In this document: one piece after another, positions 8,396 through 17,422 of the stretch | How the letters are laid out: every line of letters begins with the position of its first letter | How positions within the stretch are numbered: the first letter of the stretch is position 1 | Assembly: GCF_001543325.1 (NCBI RefSeq) | Contig: NZ_CP013355.1 | Location: 1,890,001 to 1,954,000, forward strand | Direction of reading: 5' to 3' | From: Lutibacter profundi | GTDB taxonomy: Bacteria > Bacteroidota > Bacteroidia > Flavobacteriales > Flavobacteriaceae | DNA: 64,000 nucleotides | Program-made: the position numbers and the translations under genes | The notes under the pieces: generated by a model | Database searches by the model: none | What the model saw: only the letters and a program-made list of their open reading frames with translations | What the model was told of the DNA's origin: nothing

Positions 8396-9487
8396 TTAAA
8401 ATTCAAATTTTAGTTGAATATCAATTATTTTTTCTGTTTTTTTAGAATGAATGTTTAAGTTAGTAACTGAAATACCTAATAAACGTACTGAGTTCAATAT
8501 TTTTTCTTGAAACAATAATTCTTTAACTGTTTCAAATAAAATAGCTTTATTTTTTACAAAATAAGGAAGTATTTTACTACGAGTTTGTGTTTTAAAATCG
8601 CTGTATTTTATTTTTAAAGTGATGGTTTTTCCTGATACTTTTGAACGAATTAATCGTTGCTCTAATTCTTCTGAAATTTTATCTAGTTTTTTTAGCATAA
8701 ATATTTCAGAAGTTAAATTTTTTGCAAAAGTATGTTCAGCTGCTACTGATTTTCTTATTCTGTTTGGTTTTACTTCACTATGATGTATTCCACGAACAAT
8801 ATTGTAATAATGCGTTCCTGAGTTTTTAAAATGTTGTTTTAAAAATTCTTCACTTTTATCTTTTAAATTTTTGCCATTAAAAATACCTAAATTGTACATT
8901 TTAGAAGCAGTTACTTTTCCTATTCCAAAGAATTTTTCAATAGGTAATTCTTCTAAAAAAGAGATTACATCTTCGGGTGGAATTGTTTTTTGTCCGTTTG
9001 GTTTATTAATATCTGAAGCAATTTTAGCAACAAATTTACTATTTGAAATTCCTGCGGAAGCGTTTAATCCCAACTCTTTAAAAATTCTAGTTCTAATTTC
9101 TTTAGCGATTAAACTCGCTGACGGATTTCCTTTTTTATTTTCCGTTACATCTAAATAGGCTTCATCTAAAGATAAAGGCTCTACCAAGTCGGTATAATCA
9201 TAAAAAATAGCTCTAATTTTTTGAGAGATTTCTTTATACCGTTCAAATCTAGGTTTTACAAAAATTAAATGCGGACAATTTTTTTTAGCTTGTTTGCCGC
9301 TCATAGCTGAACGAACATTAAATTTGCGTGCTTCATAGCTGGCGGCCGCTACAACTCCTCGTTCGCCACCACCTCCAACCGCAATTGGTTTGCCTTTCAA
9401 TTTGGGATTATCAAGCTGTTCCACCGATGCAAAAAACGCATCCATATCTACATGAATAATTTTTTTATCATTTATGCTTACACCCAT
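8396..9487 (-). CDS. dinB: DNA polymerase IV (Y-family translesion polymerase)
   Basis: A 363-residue error-prone polymerase that copies past damaged bases. The palm carboxylates are visible as DMDAFFASVEQ near 14 and SLDEAYLDVT near 102. The helix-hairpin-helix thumb (IEKFFGIGKVTASKMYNLGI) and little finger (SVAAEHTFAKNL) follow. There is no beta-clamp motif obvious to me at the C-terminus (IDIQLKFEF ends it). The 131-bp repeat begins 17 bases upstream of its start codon, so its promoter may lie within or overlap the repeat. Confidence 0.95.
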   Translation of the reverse strand: MGVSINDKKIIHVDMDAFFASVEQLDNPKLKGKPIAVGGGGERGVVAAASYEARKFNVRSAMSGKQAKKNCPHLIFVKPRFERYKEISQKIRAIFYDYTDLVEPLSLDEAYLDVTENKKGNPSASLIAKEIRTRIFKELGLNASAGISNSKFVAKIASDINKPNGQKTIPPEDVISFLEELPIEKFFGIGKVTASKMYNLGIFNGKNLKDKSEEFLKQHFKNSGTHYYNIVRGIHHSEVKPNRIRKSVAAEHTFAKNLTSEIFMLKKLDKISEELEQRLIRSKVSGKTITLKIKYSDFKTQTRSKILPYFVKNKAILFETVKELLFQEKILNSVRLLGISVTNLNIHSKKTEKIIDIQLKFEF

Positions 9488-9504
9488 ACGTTAAACATAC
9501 AAAA

Positions 9505-9635
9505 GAGGCTGTCTAAAAAGTGTTATTCTGAATGTAAATGGAGAATCTCCTTGAAATTAAACACTTATATATCAAGATGTTGAGATTTTTCACTTTGTTC
9601 AAAATGACAAGTATAATTACTTTTTAGACAGCCTC
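9505..9635. mobile_element. 131-bp MITE-like element with 17-bp perfect terminal inverted repeats (copy 1)
   Basis: The ends GAGGCTGTCTAAAAAGT (9505-9521) and the exact complement at 9619-9635 form terminal inverted repeats. An inner imperfect inverted repeat pairs ATTCTGAATG...AATCTC with GAGATTTTTC...CAAAATGAC, so the whole element can fold into a long hairpin. It encodes no protein. It is about 96% identical to 52591-52721 (five differences by eye). It sits between the gdhA stop and the dinB start, where it could end gdhA transcription or influence dinB. Confidence 0.85.
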
Positions 9636-9660
9636 GATAATTAAAATTCTATTTTAAATT

Positions 9661-10998
9661 TTAAACGATTCCTTGATCTAACATTGCGTCTGCAACCTTA
9701 ATAAAACCTGCAATATTTGCACCTTTTACATAATTAACATAACCATCATCTTCTGTTCCGTATTTTTCACAAGCAATATGTATTGAAGACATTATTTGAT
9801 GTAATTTTGCATCAACTTCATCTTTCGTCCAATTAAGTTTCATAGCATTTTGGGACATTTCTAATCCAGAAACTCCAACTCCTCCTGCATTTGCAGCCTT
9901 ACCAGGAGCAAATGGTAATTTATTTTTAAGGATTATATCAATAGCATCAGGTGTACAACCCATATTAGATACTTCAATAACATATTTTACACCATTAAAT
10001 ACTAATTGTTTTGCATCATCTCCATTTAATTCATTTTGAATTGCTGAAGGCATTGCAATATCACAAGGTACTTCCCAAGGTTTTTTCCCTGGAATAAATT
10101 TAGCTTCTGGGAATTCTTCAATATATGGCGAAACAATATCATTATTTGAAGCTCTTAAAGCTAGTAAATAATCTATTTTTTCTTCATCTAATCCTTTTTC
10201 ATCGTACACATAACCATCAGGGCCAGAAATTGTAATTACCTTACCGCCTAATTCAGTAACTTTTAGGGCAACACCCCAAGTAACATTTCCAAATCCAGAA
10301 AGGCAAACGGTTTTTCCTTCAAAAGAATCATTTTGAGTTTTTAGCATTTCATTAGTAAAGTAAGTAGCTCCATAACCTGTTGCTTCAGGCCTTATTAAAC
10401 TACCTCCCCAATTTAATCCTTTTCCTGTTAAAACTCCTGCATTTTCATGTTGTAGTTTTTTATACATTCCATACATAAAACCTATTTCTCTACCTCCTGT
10501 ACCTATATCTCCTGCGGGAACATCAGTACTTGGACCAATAATACGCCATAATTCTAGCATAAATGCCTGACAAAAACGCATAATTTCAGCATCTGATTTT
10601 CCTTTCGGATTAAAATCTGAACCACCTTTCCCGCCTCCCATAGGTAATGTTGTTAGTGCATTTTTAAAAATTTGTTCAAATCCTAAAAACTTTAAAATAC
10701 TTAAATTTACACTTGGGTGTAATCTAATTCCACCTTTATATGGTCCAATTGCATTGTTAAATTGAACTCTATGCCCTAAATTAACTTGAACATTTCCTTC
10801 ATCATCTACCCATGAAACTCTAAAAGTTAAAATACGGTCAGGTTCAACCAATCTCTCAATTATTTTTGCCGATTCATATTGTGGGTTTTCATTGTAAATT
10901 GTTTCAATAGACTCTAATACTTCATGCACTGCTTGTAAGTATTCTTTTTCACCCGGATGCTTCGTTTCCAAGTTTGTTAATATCTCTTGTACATTCAT
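9661..10998 (-). CDS. gdhA: Glutamate dehydrogenase, NAD-type residues
   Basis: A 445-residue hexameric glutamate dehydrogenase interconverting glutamate and 2-oxoglutarate plus ammonium. The substrate-binding and catalytic lysines are in GPYKGGIR (K88) and PMGGGKGGSDF (K124), and the catalytic aspartate is in PAGDIG (D164). The coenzyme site has Phe236 in SGFGNV and Pro260-Asp261 in ISGPDGY. Those residues match the NAD-specific Clostridium symbiosum enzyme (F238, P262, D263). The paralogue at 14333 has Ser-type residues instead, so this copy is probably the NAD-linked, catabolic one. EVSNMGCTPDAI replaces the more usual E(G/V)ANMPTT loop. Confidence 0.93.
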   Translation of the reverse strand: MNVQEILTNLETKHPGEKEYLQAVHEVLESIETIYNENPQYESAKIIERLVEPDRILTFRVSWVDDEGNVQVNLGHRVQFNNAIGPYKGGIRLHPSVNLSILKFLGFEQIFKNALTTLPMGGGKGGSDFNPKGKSDAEIMRFCQAFMLELWRIIGPSTDVPAGDIGTGGREIGFMYGMYKKLQHENAGVLTGKGLNWGGSLIRPEATGYGATYFTNEMLKTQNDSFEGKTVCLSGFGNVTWGVALKVTELGGKVITISGPDGYVYDEKGLDEEKIDYLLALRASNNDIVSPYIEEFPEAKFIPGKKPWEVPCDIAMPSAIQNELNGDDAKQLVFNGVKYVIEVSNMGCTPDAIDIILKNKLPFAPGKAANAGGVGVSGLEMSQNAMKLNWTKDEVDAKLHQIMSSIHIACEKYGTEDDGYVNYVKGANIAGFIKVADAMLDQGIV

Positions 10999-11046
10999 AA
11001 TTTTATTGTTAATACCTATTAAAAATTAAATAATTTAAATTTTAAG

Positions 11047-11054
11047 CAAAAATA
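11047..11054 (-). promoter_or_regulatory. -7 box for the NAD-type gdhA
   Basis: The minus strand reads TATTTTTG, a perfect TAnnTTTG, 48 bases upstream of the start codon at 10998. Confidence 0.5.
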
Positions 11055-11160
11055 CTTTTATTTATTGCAATTTTTATAAAATATCTCAATAATTTTATTG
11101 ATTTGTTACTTTTATTACCCCCCCAATTATTTGTATTTATCTACGGAATTATAACTATTT

Positions 11161-14100
11161 TTACATAAATCCATCTGGAGGTAAATCATCAATAGATTCT
11201 TCTAACGATTCTTGATTTGTTTTTAGTTTAAAACCTGCTTTGTAGATTGCTGCTTTATTACTTTTTCCTTCAATAATAATACATAAAGGCTCTTTAAATT
11301 GAATGTGCCTTAAGTAAGTATCTTCATAAACTGCTTCTTGTTTGTTTAAATATTCTAAATCAAAAAAACCGTCATTTATAAAAGGGTTTATGGTTAAATA
11401 GCCCACTTTAAATGATGTTAAATTTTGAAAAAAATGTGTTCCTTGGCTTGGGTCAATTCTAAAATTATTTAATCCTGATTCTACTATTACTTTAGCAGCA
11501 GAAATTTGAGGCCAAATAACAGGTATTCCTAGCCATGGATCACTTGAACCCCATCTTCCAGGTCCAACTAAAATGTATTGTTTTTGTGATTCTACAAATT
11601 TTTTGTTGATTTGTTCAACTGCTGTAGCAATTTCTCTGGTATTTGCCGAATTAAAAGTTTCGGGTTTTACATATACAAAATCATATATATAATCATATTT
11701 CCCATTTCCTAAAGCAGACTCTGAATAAATTATCGTGTCTTTTTTATCAAAATCATCTGGTAATTTAGTCATATTTTCATTCGTTTCAACAATTGGTCTT
11801 ATCTGCAAAAAACTAAATTCTTTAGGTGTTCCTTTTGGAACATCTAAATTTACAGCAAATTCCATTTCTATTGGGTTTCTCATTTCACGCTGACTAATAC
11901 GCAATAAATCTTGTAAAATTTCTGGTAATGGAAATGTGTTGTATTTTAAAATATTGTCAAAAGTAATTACTCTAATTCCGTCATGTAAAACACCTGGACG
12001 AATTACATTATTTTGTAAATCGTAAGTTGATGCCACAAATTTTAACGAGCCATGCTTTTCTGCTCTACGAATAGAAATTTTCTTTTTATTAATAGCTTCA
12101 CTTGTTGAAACCTTGTAACTATCAGGGTTCATATCCAATCCATATAAGTATTGTTGCGTATCTCTTTGTGTTGAACCTGGAGAAGAAAGTTGCAATACTT
12201 TTTTAGGGTGATACGGTGAAAACCGTAAGGTTTTTCCTCCTCCAACAATTATTTCTCCTAAGCCTAAGGCTATATTTGCAATACCCTCATTTGGTTTTTC
12301 ATTTCCAATTGGATAAAAATTGATAGAACGTGCTACACCAGAAATATTTGGGTAATATACATCGGCATATTGTTTCCCTGTAACTTCTTGTAAAATTACT
12401 GCCATTTTAGCTTCTTCAATGGTGTGTGATGTTGCTTTTAAGTAAACTTTACTATTTATAAAAAAAGAGGAGGCCATTACCGATTTCACTGCATTTGAAA
12501 CCATTTCTGCCATTTTACCAATTTCTGTATTAGGCAGCATATAGGTTGAAAAAACACCTGCAAAAGGTTGGTAATGAGAATCTTCTAACACACTTGAAGA
12601 TCTAATAGCTATGGGAGATTTTGTTATTTTTAAAAAAGCCTCAATATCTTCTAAAACCCAATTTGGTAAAGGTTTTGAAATAAATTTTTCTAAAATTTCT
12701 TCATCGTTATTACACTTTGCAACAAAATGAATTAGTTTGTGTTTTTCAATAAATTCATCAAAAACATCAGTACTTAAAACCACTGTTCTTGGAATAGAAA
12801 TGTTAATGTCTTTATATTTTTGATTTAACCGATGTCTCTTTAAAAAAGAATCTATAAAAGCAAGCCCTCTCCCTTTTCCTCCTAACGCTCCATCTCCAAT
12901 TCTAGCAAATCCTAAATATTCATCATATCTATTTTTATCAAATTTAGAAATTATACCTCTAGCTCTAAAACTTTTATATACCCTAATTGCTTTAATTAAA
13001 AATTTTCTAATTTGTTCAGGGTCTTCAAAATCTTCAAGTTCAACTTTACTGAATAAATTTGCCAAAGGAAAAAGAGCTCTTGATTTTAACCATTTTGAAT
13101 ATTGGCTTCGTTCAGCATGGTAAACTATGGCTTCGGGAGTAACTGTTGAAAGTGCTTTTTGAAAAGCTGTTAAATCTTTCACTTTGGCTATTACTTTTTT
13201 CTGAACAGGATCCCAAAATTCAAAATCTCCAAACAAAAAATAGTAATTGATATAATTTTTAATTTCTTCTTCTAAAGCATCGGTATGTTTGTATAAAAAT
13301 TTACCCTTTAGTTTTAACGCAAGTTTTTCATTATTACTATCAGAAGACTGAATTAAAAAAGGGAAATAGCGTTTAAATCCTCGTACATATTTTAAAAATT
13401 TAAAACCCGCTTTGGGATCTCTTTTGCCGCCTCTAAAATAGGAAACATCTGAAATTACACCTAATAAGTTGTTTTTATACTTTTCAAACAGGTTTAGCCC
13501 TTCTTCGTAATTTGTTGCTAACAATATTTTTGGTCGTCCTCGCATCAACATCATTCTACGGTGTTCATTTAACCCCTCTGACATAAATGCGGTAGTTTGA
13601 TTTAAAAGTACTTTGTAAAAAAGCGGTAAATATTTAGAATAAAATTTCAACGAATCCTCAACCAATAAAATAGCTTTTACACCAATATGCTCAATATCAT
13701 TTTCAGCATTCATTCTATCCTCAGTCAACTTTATAATGGCTAGTATAATATCGGCATTTCCATTCCAGTGAAATACATAGTCTATAGCGCCTGTACTTTC
13801 TTTATTTAACCTTTCTCTTAATTGAGTTGAATAATGACTAATAGCTGCTATTGGAACATTTGGGAAGGCTTCTTTTATTAATTTTGATGTTTCAATAGTT
13901 TTAGCATTCCCAATATCTAACCAAGTAATAACCAAATCAATATTTTGGTTTTGCATCATTCTAATGGCTCTTTTTGCAGAGTTTGCGTGCGCAAAACTTG
14001 GTGGGTATCGTAAATTTAAAGCTGTATATTCATTAAAAATTTGTTCATCAATTCTACCATCTTCTTCTAACATATAATAATCATAGTTAGAGCAAACAAT

Positions 14101-14193
14101 TAAAATTTTATGTATTCTATTTTGCATTAACTTATCAAATGCAACTTCTTCAAATTGATATGATTTTAAATCGGGAATTGGATTCTTATTCAT
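11161..14193 (-). CDS. Receiver-like/PEP-pyruvate-binding (PPDK N-domain) protein
   Basis: A 1010-residue cytoplasmic protein without membrane segments. Residues about 28-155 and 172-315 look like two degenerate response-regulator receiver folds; the second ends a beta strand at LLGVISD (D249), a plausible phosphoacceptor position. The PEP synthase/PPDK ATP-grasp domain follows, with GALGGKGRGLAF near 436-446 and the nucleotide-binding SPIAIRSSSVLEDS near 526-539. I see no swivelling phosphohistidine domain (TxGGxxSH) and no PEP-binding barrel, so it is unlikely to be a complete PEP synthase. A regulatory or sensory kinase role is inferred. It sits between two glutamate dehydrogenases on the same strand. 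Confidence 0.75.
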   Translation of the reverse strand: MNKNPIPDLKSYQFEEVAFDKLMQNRIHKILIVCSNYDYYMLEEDGRIDEQIFNEYTALNLRYPPSFAHANSAKRAIRMMQNQNIDLVITWLDIGNAKTIETSKLIKEAFPNVPIAAISHYSTQLRERLNKESTGAIDYVFHWNGNADIILAIIKLTEDRMNAENDIEHIGVKAILLVEDSLKFYSKYLPLFYKVLLNQTTAFMSEGLNEHRRMMLMRGRPKILLATNYEEGLNLFEKYKNNLLGVISDVSYFRGGKRDPKAGFKFLKYVRGFKRYFPFLIQSSDSNNEKLALKLKGKFLYKHTDALEEEIKNYINYYFLFGDFEFWDPVQKKVIAKVKDLTAFQKALSTVTPEAIVYHAERSQYSKWLKSRALFPLANLFSKVELEDFEDPEQIRKFLIKAIRVYKSFRARGIISKFDKNRYDEYLGFARIGDGALGGKGRGLAFIDSFLKRHRLNQKYKDINISIPRTVVLSTDVFDEFIEKHKLIHFVAKCNNDEEILEKFISKPLPNWVLEDIEAFLKITKSPIAIRSSSVLEDSHYQPFAGVFSTYMLPNTEIGKMAEMVSNAVKSVMASSFFINSKVYLKATSHTIEEAKMAVILQEVTGKQYADVYYPNISGVARSINFYPIGNEKPNEGIANIALGLGEIIVGGGKTLRFSPYHPKKVLQLSSPGSTQRDTQQYLYGLDMNPDSYKVSTSEAINKKKISIRRAEKHGSLKFVASTYDLQNNVIRPGVLHDGIRVITFDNILKYNTFPLPEILQDLLRISQREMRNPIEMEFAVNLDVPKGTPKEFSFLQIRPIVETNENMTKLPDDFDKKDTIIYSESALGNGKYDYIYDFVYVKPETFNSANTREIATAVEQINKKFVESQKQYILVGPGRWGSSDPWLGIPVIWPQISAAKVIVESGLNNFRIDPSQGTHFFQNLTSFKVGYLTINPFINDGFFDLEYLNKQEAVYEDTYLRHIQFKEPLCIIIEGKSNKAAIYKAGFKLKTNQESLEESIDDLPPDGFM

Positions 14194-14273
14194 TTATAAA
14201 AAGGCATTAAATTACCTATGCAAGATATTATTTTACATATAAATTACAGTAAATTTAGCAAGATAAATTCTGA

Positions 14274-14312
14274 TAATTAAAAAAGGATTGCTATTTACAA
14301 CCCTTTTTAATT
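14274..14312 (-). terminator. Intrinsic terminator after the NADP-type gdhA
   Basis: AAAAAGGATTG and CAACCCTTTTT pair (one G-T wobble) around a CTATTTA loop, flanked by complementary ATAATTA/TAATTAT. It lies just beyond the stop of the gene at 14333 on the minus strand and separates it from the 11161-14193 gene. Confidence 0.75.
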
Positions 14313-14332
14313 ATTAATTATAAAATTAATTG

Positions 14333-15706
14333 TTATACAACACCATGTGCTAACATTGCATCGGCAACTTTAACAAATCCTGCTATATTAGCTCCTCTAA
14401 CATAATCTATATAACCATTTTCGTTTTTTCCGTATTTTGTACAAGAGTCATGGATATCAGCCATAATTTTTTTAAGTCTTTTATCTACTTCATCACGAGT
14501 CCAGTTAATACGTAAAGAATTTTGGCTCATTTCTAATCCTGAAGTTGCAACACCTCCAGCATTTGATGCCTTACCTGGTGCATATAAAATTTTAGCAGCT
14601 TGGAAATTGTGAACTGCTTCAGGTGTAGAAGGCATATTTGCGCCTTCACTTATAACATAACATCCATTACTCAATAATAATTTAGCATCCTCTCCGCTTA
14701 CTTCATTTTGGGTAGCACAAGGCATTGCTACGTCACACTTAATACCCCATGGTCTCTCTCCTGCAAAGAATGTTGCATTTGGATATTCTTTAACATATTC
14801 ACTAATTCTACCACGTATGTTATTTTTAAGATTCATTACAAATGCTAGTTTGTCCTCATTTATACCTTCTGCATCGTAAATATATCCTGATGAATCAGAT
14901 AAAGTAACTACTTTGGCACCTAACTGCGTTGCTTTTTCACAAGCATATTGAGCTACGTTTCCAGAACCAGAAACCGTAATTGTTTTACCTTTAAGCGTAT
15001 CACCTCTAGTTTCAAGCATACTTTGCGCAAAATATACGGTACCGTACCCTGTTGCTTCAGGTCTAATGAGTGAACCACCCCAAGACATTCCTTTGCCTGT
15101 TAAAACACCTGTAAATTCATTTCTTAATTTTTTATACATTCCAAATAAATAACCTATTTCTCTACTTCCAACTCCAATATCACCTGCAGGAATATCCGTA
15201 TTAGGGCCTATATGACGAAATAGTTCACTCATAAAACTTTGACAAAAACGCATAATTTCAACATCTGATTTTCCTTTAGGATCAAAATCCGACCCTCCTT
15301 TACCACCACCCATTGGTAATGTGGTTAATGCATTTTTGTAAACTTGTTCAAAAGCTAAAAATTTAAGAATACTTAAATTTACCGTAGGGTGAAAACGCAA
15401 ACCGCCTTTATAAGGACCAATTGCTGAATTCATTTCAATTCTATATCCTCTATTAACTATTATTTCTCCAGAATCATTAATCCAAGGAACCCTGAACATT
15501 AATACTCTTTCAGGCTCAACCATTCTAGTTAAAATTTGCTTACCGTTATAAATCTCATTACTAAGAATAAAAGGAACAACTGTTTCAGCCACTTCCTCTA
15601 CCGCTTGCAAATACTCAGGTTCATGTGGATTTCGTTTCTTAACTAAATCCATAAATTTTTTTAATTCTAGTTTTGTTGTTTTCGGTTCCATAACTTCTGA
15701 TTCCAT
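14333..15706 (-). CDS. gdhA: Glutamate dehydrogenase, NADP-type residues
   Basis: A 457-residue hexameric glutamate dehydrogenase paralogue. Catalytic elements are GPYKGGLR (K100), PMGGGKGGSDF (K136) and PAGDIG (D176). In the coenzyme site Ser248 (SGSGNVAQ) and the loop SDSSGYIYD replace the Phe and Pro-Asp of the neighbour. This is the pattern of E. coli NADP-dependent GdhA, so the copy is probably the biosynthetic, ammonium-assimilating enzyme. The canonical SEGANMPSTPEA loop is intact. It has its own terminator. The start at 15706 has a second Met six codons in; either is possible. Confidence 0.94.
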   Translation of the reverse strand: MESEVMEPKTTKLELKKFMDLVKKRNPHEPEYLQAVEEVAETVVPFILSNEIYNGKQILTRMVEPERVLMFRVPWINDSGEIIVNRGYRIEMNSAIGPYKGGLRFHPTVNLSILKFLAFEQVYKNALTTLPMGGGKGGSDFDPKGKSDVEIMRFCQSFMSELFRHIGPNTDIPAGDIGVGSREIGYLFGMYKKLRNEFTGVLTGKGMSWGGSLIRPEATGYGTVYFAQSMLETRGDTLKGKTITVSGSGNVAQYACEKATQLGAKVVTLSDSSGYIYDAEGINEDKLAFVMNLKNNIRGRISEYVKEYPNATFFAGERPWGIKCDVAMPCATQNEVSGEDAKLLLSNGCYVISEGANMPSTPEAVHNFQAAKILYAPGKASNAGGVATSGLEMSQNSLRINWTRDEVDKRLKKIMADIHDSCTKYGKNENGYIDYVRGANIAGFVKVADAMLAHGVV

Positions 15707-15935
15707 AATTTAAAGATCATTTTTATGTTTATAATGTATTTCCTATAAAATTAAAGTATTTTTTTTAAAAAACATTAAAATTAATTTTTTTTTATTACTA
15801 AACTTTCCTTATTTACAACGTTTTCGAAACACTTTTTATATATATTTTTTGCGAGTAATTTAAATACCGTATTTGACTACAAAAAAGTATATTAAGCAAT
15901 TATCTTTACAACCTTCTTTTCAAAATAAAATTGTT

Positions 15936-15943
15936 TAAATTTG
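15936..15943 (+). promoter_or_regulatory. -7 box for pheS
   Basis: TAAATTTG is a perfect Bacteroidota -7 box located 20 bases before the pheS start codon, giving a short leader. Confidence 0.6.
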
Positions 15944-15963
15944 CAACCTAATTTTATATGTAA

Positions 15964-16983
15964 ATGTTAGATAAAGTAACGAAATTGATTGGTGAAGTAA
16001 ATGCATTTAGTGCTACCACCAAAGATGAAATTGAAAGTTTTAGAATTAAATTCTTAGGAAAAAAAGGAATTTTAAATGATTTATTTGCTGAATTTAAAAA
16101 TGTTGCTCCAAAAGAAAGAAAAGATTTTGGTGCGGCTTTAAATACGTTAAAAAATTTAGCGCAAGAAAAAGTAACACATTTAAAAGATCTTATCGAAATT
16201 AAAAGTGAACAAAAGGGTATCTACGGGGATTTAACACGGCCTTCTGATCCTGTTGAACTCGGTTCTCGTCATCCAATATCTATAGTTAGAAATAAAATTA
16301 TTGATGTTTTTTCTCGTATTGGTTTTACCGTTTCTGAGGGGCCTGAAATTGAAGATGATTGGCACAATTTTACAGCTCTTAACTTACCTGAATATCATCC
16401 GGCACGAGATATGCAGGATACTTTTTTTATCGAAAAAAATCCTGATATTTTATTAAGAACACATACCTCATCTGTTCAAGTACGATACATGGAAAATCAC
16501 AAACCACCTATTCGAACCATATCTCCTGGGCGTGTATTTAGAAATGAAGACATTTCTGCTAGAGCTCACTGTATTTTTCATCAGGTTGAAGGATTGTATA
16601 TTGACACCGACGTTTCTTTTGCAGACTTAAAACAGACGCTGCTATATTTCACTAAAGAAATGTTTGGGAAATCAAAAATTCGTTTACGACCATCCTATTT
16701 TCCGTTTACTGAACCAAGTGCAGAAGTAGATATTTATTGGGGATTAGAAACTGAAACTGATTATAAAATCACCAAAGGAACTGGTTGGTTAGAAATTATG
16801 GGTTGTGGTATGGTTGACCCCAATGTTTTAAAAAACGCTAATATTGATCCTGAAGTGTATTCAGGCTATGCTTTTGGAATGGGTATTGAACGTATTGCAA
16901 TGCTTTTATATCAAATACCAGATATTAGGATGTTTTATGAAAATGATGTGCGATTTTTAGAGCAATTTAAATCTATTTTATAA
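15964..16983 (+). CDS. pheS: Phenylalanine-tRNA ligase alpha subunit
   Basis: A 339-residue catalytic subunit of the class II alpha2-beta2 synthetase charging tRNA-Phe. The N-terminal coiled coil (1-90) binds tRNA. Motif 2 lies around [20 protein letters not shown]. Motif 3 is [20 protein letters not shown] near the C-terminus. The beta subunit gene pheT is not in the window, so the two subunits are encoded apart, as in many Bacteroidota. The next gene begins 25 bases later in the same direction. Confidence 0.97.
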   Translation: MLDKVTKLIGEVNAFSATTKDEIESFRIKFLGKKGILNDLFAEFKNVAPKERKDFGAALNTLKNLAQEKVTHLKDLIEIKSEQKGIYGDLTRPSDPVELGSRHPISIVRNKIIDVFSRIGFTVSEGPEIEDDWHNFTALNLPEYHPARDMQDTFFIEKNPDILLRTHTSSVQVRYMENHKPPIRTISPGRVFRNEDISARAHCIFHQVEGLYIDTDVSFADLKQTLLYFTKEMFGKSKIRLRPSYFPFTEPSAEVDIYWGLETETDYKITKGTGWLEIMGCGMVDPNVLKNANIDPEVYSGYAFGMGIERIAMLLYQIPDIRMFYENDVRFLEQFKSIL

Positions 16984-17008
16984 ATATCGTTTTTTTACGC
17001 AATATTTT

Positions 17009-17410
17009 ATGAAAAAAGATATTCAAATACCTAAGGTAACAGGTGTTTCTATGGCTATTGTCAAAGAATACAATAATGAATTTCAATGTGATGATTGGAA
17101 TGCTTATATTATTAATAATAAAAATGTTGATATAGAAATGATATTAATTGTTTCTAAGGGGTACAATGAAAATAAACAAATTGAAACAGCTATTTTAAGG
17201 CATAAAATTGAGAAACTTCCTGCAAAATCTTATGCAAAAGTTGAACTATTACTTAATGATGTAATAAAGCTTTCCAATGTTTTTAATGTCACTTTTTTTG
17301 AAGAAAATGTAATGTACGACAAAAAATTTTTATTTAAAAAAGGAATGATTAATGACGGTGCTTTGAGGGTTATTTCTTTACTAAACAAACGTGGTATTTT
17401 AATAAAATAA
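17009..17410 (+). CDS. Conserved hypothetical protein downstream of pheS
   Basis: A 133-residue protein I cannot assign to a named domain. It has no signal peptide or membrane helix and reads as a compact alpha/beta protein (AKSYAKVELLLNDVIKLSNV, VTFFEENVMYDKKFLFKKGM). Its position 25 bases after pheS on the same strand suggests co-transcription. It ends 12 bases from the convergent histidine kinase gene. Function unknown. Confidence 0.7.
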   Translation: MKKDIQIPKVTGVSMAIVKEYNNEFQCDDWNAYIINNKNVDIEMILIVSKGYNENKQIETAILRHKIEKLPAKSYAKVELLLNDVIKLSNVFNVTFFEENVMYDKKFLFKKGMINDGALRVISLLNKRGILIK

Positions 17411-17422
17411 CTGTTTTTAGTG

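Noticed and set aside
11118-11124. C7 homopolymer between gdhA and the PEP-binding protein gene
   Set aside because: It could be phase-variable, but it lies outside any recognised promoter or coding frame.
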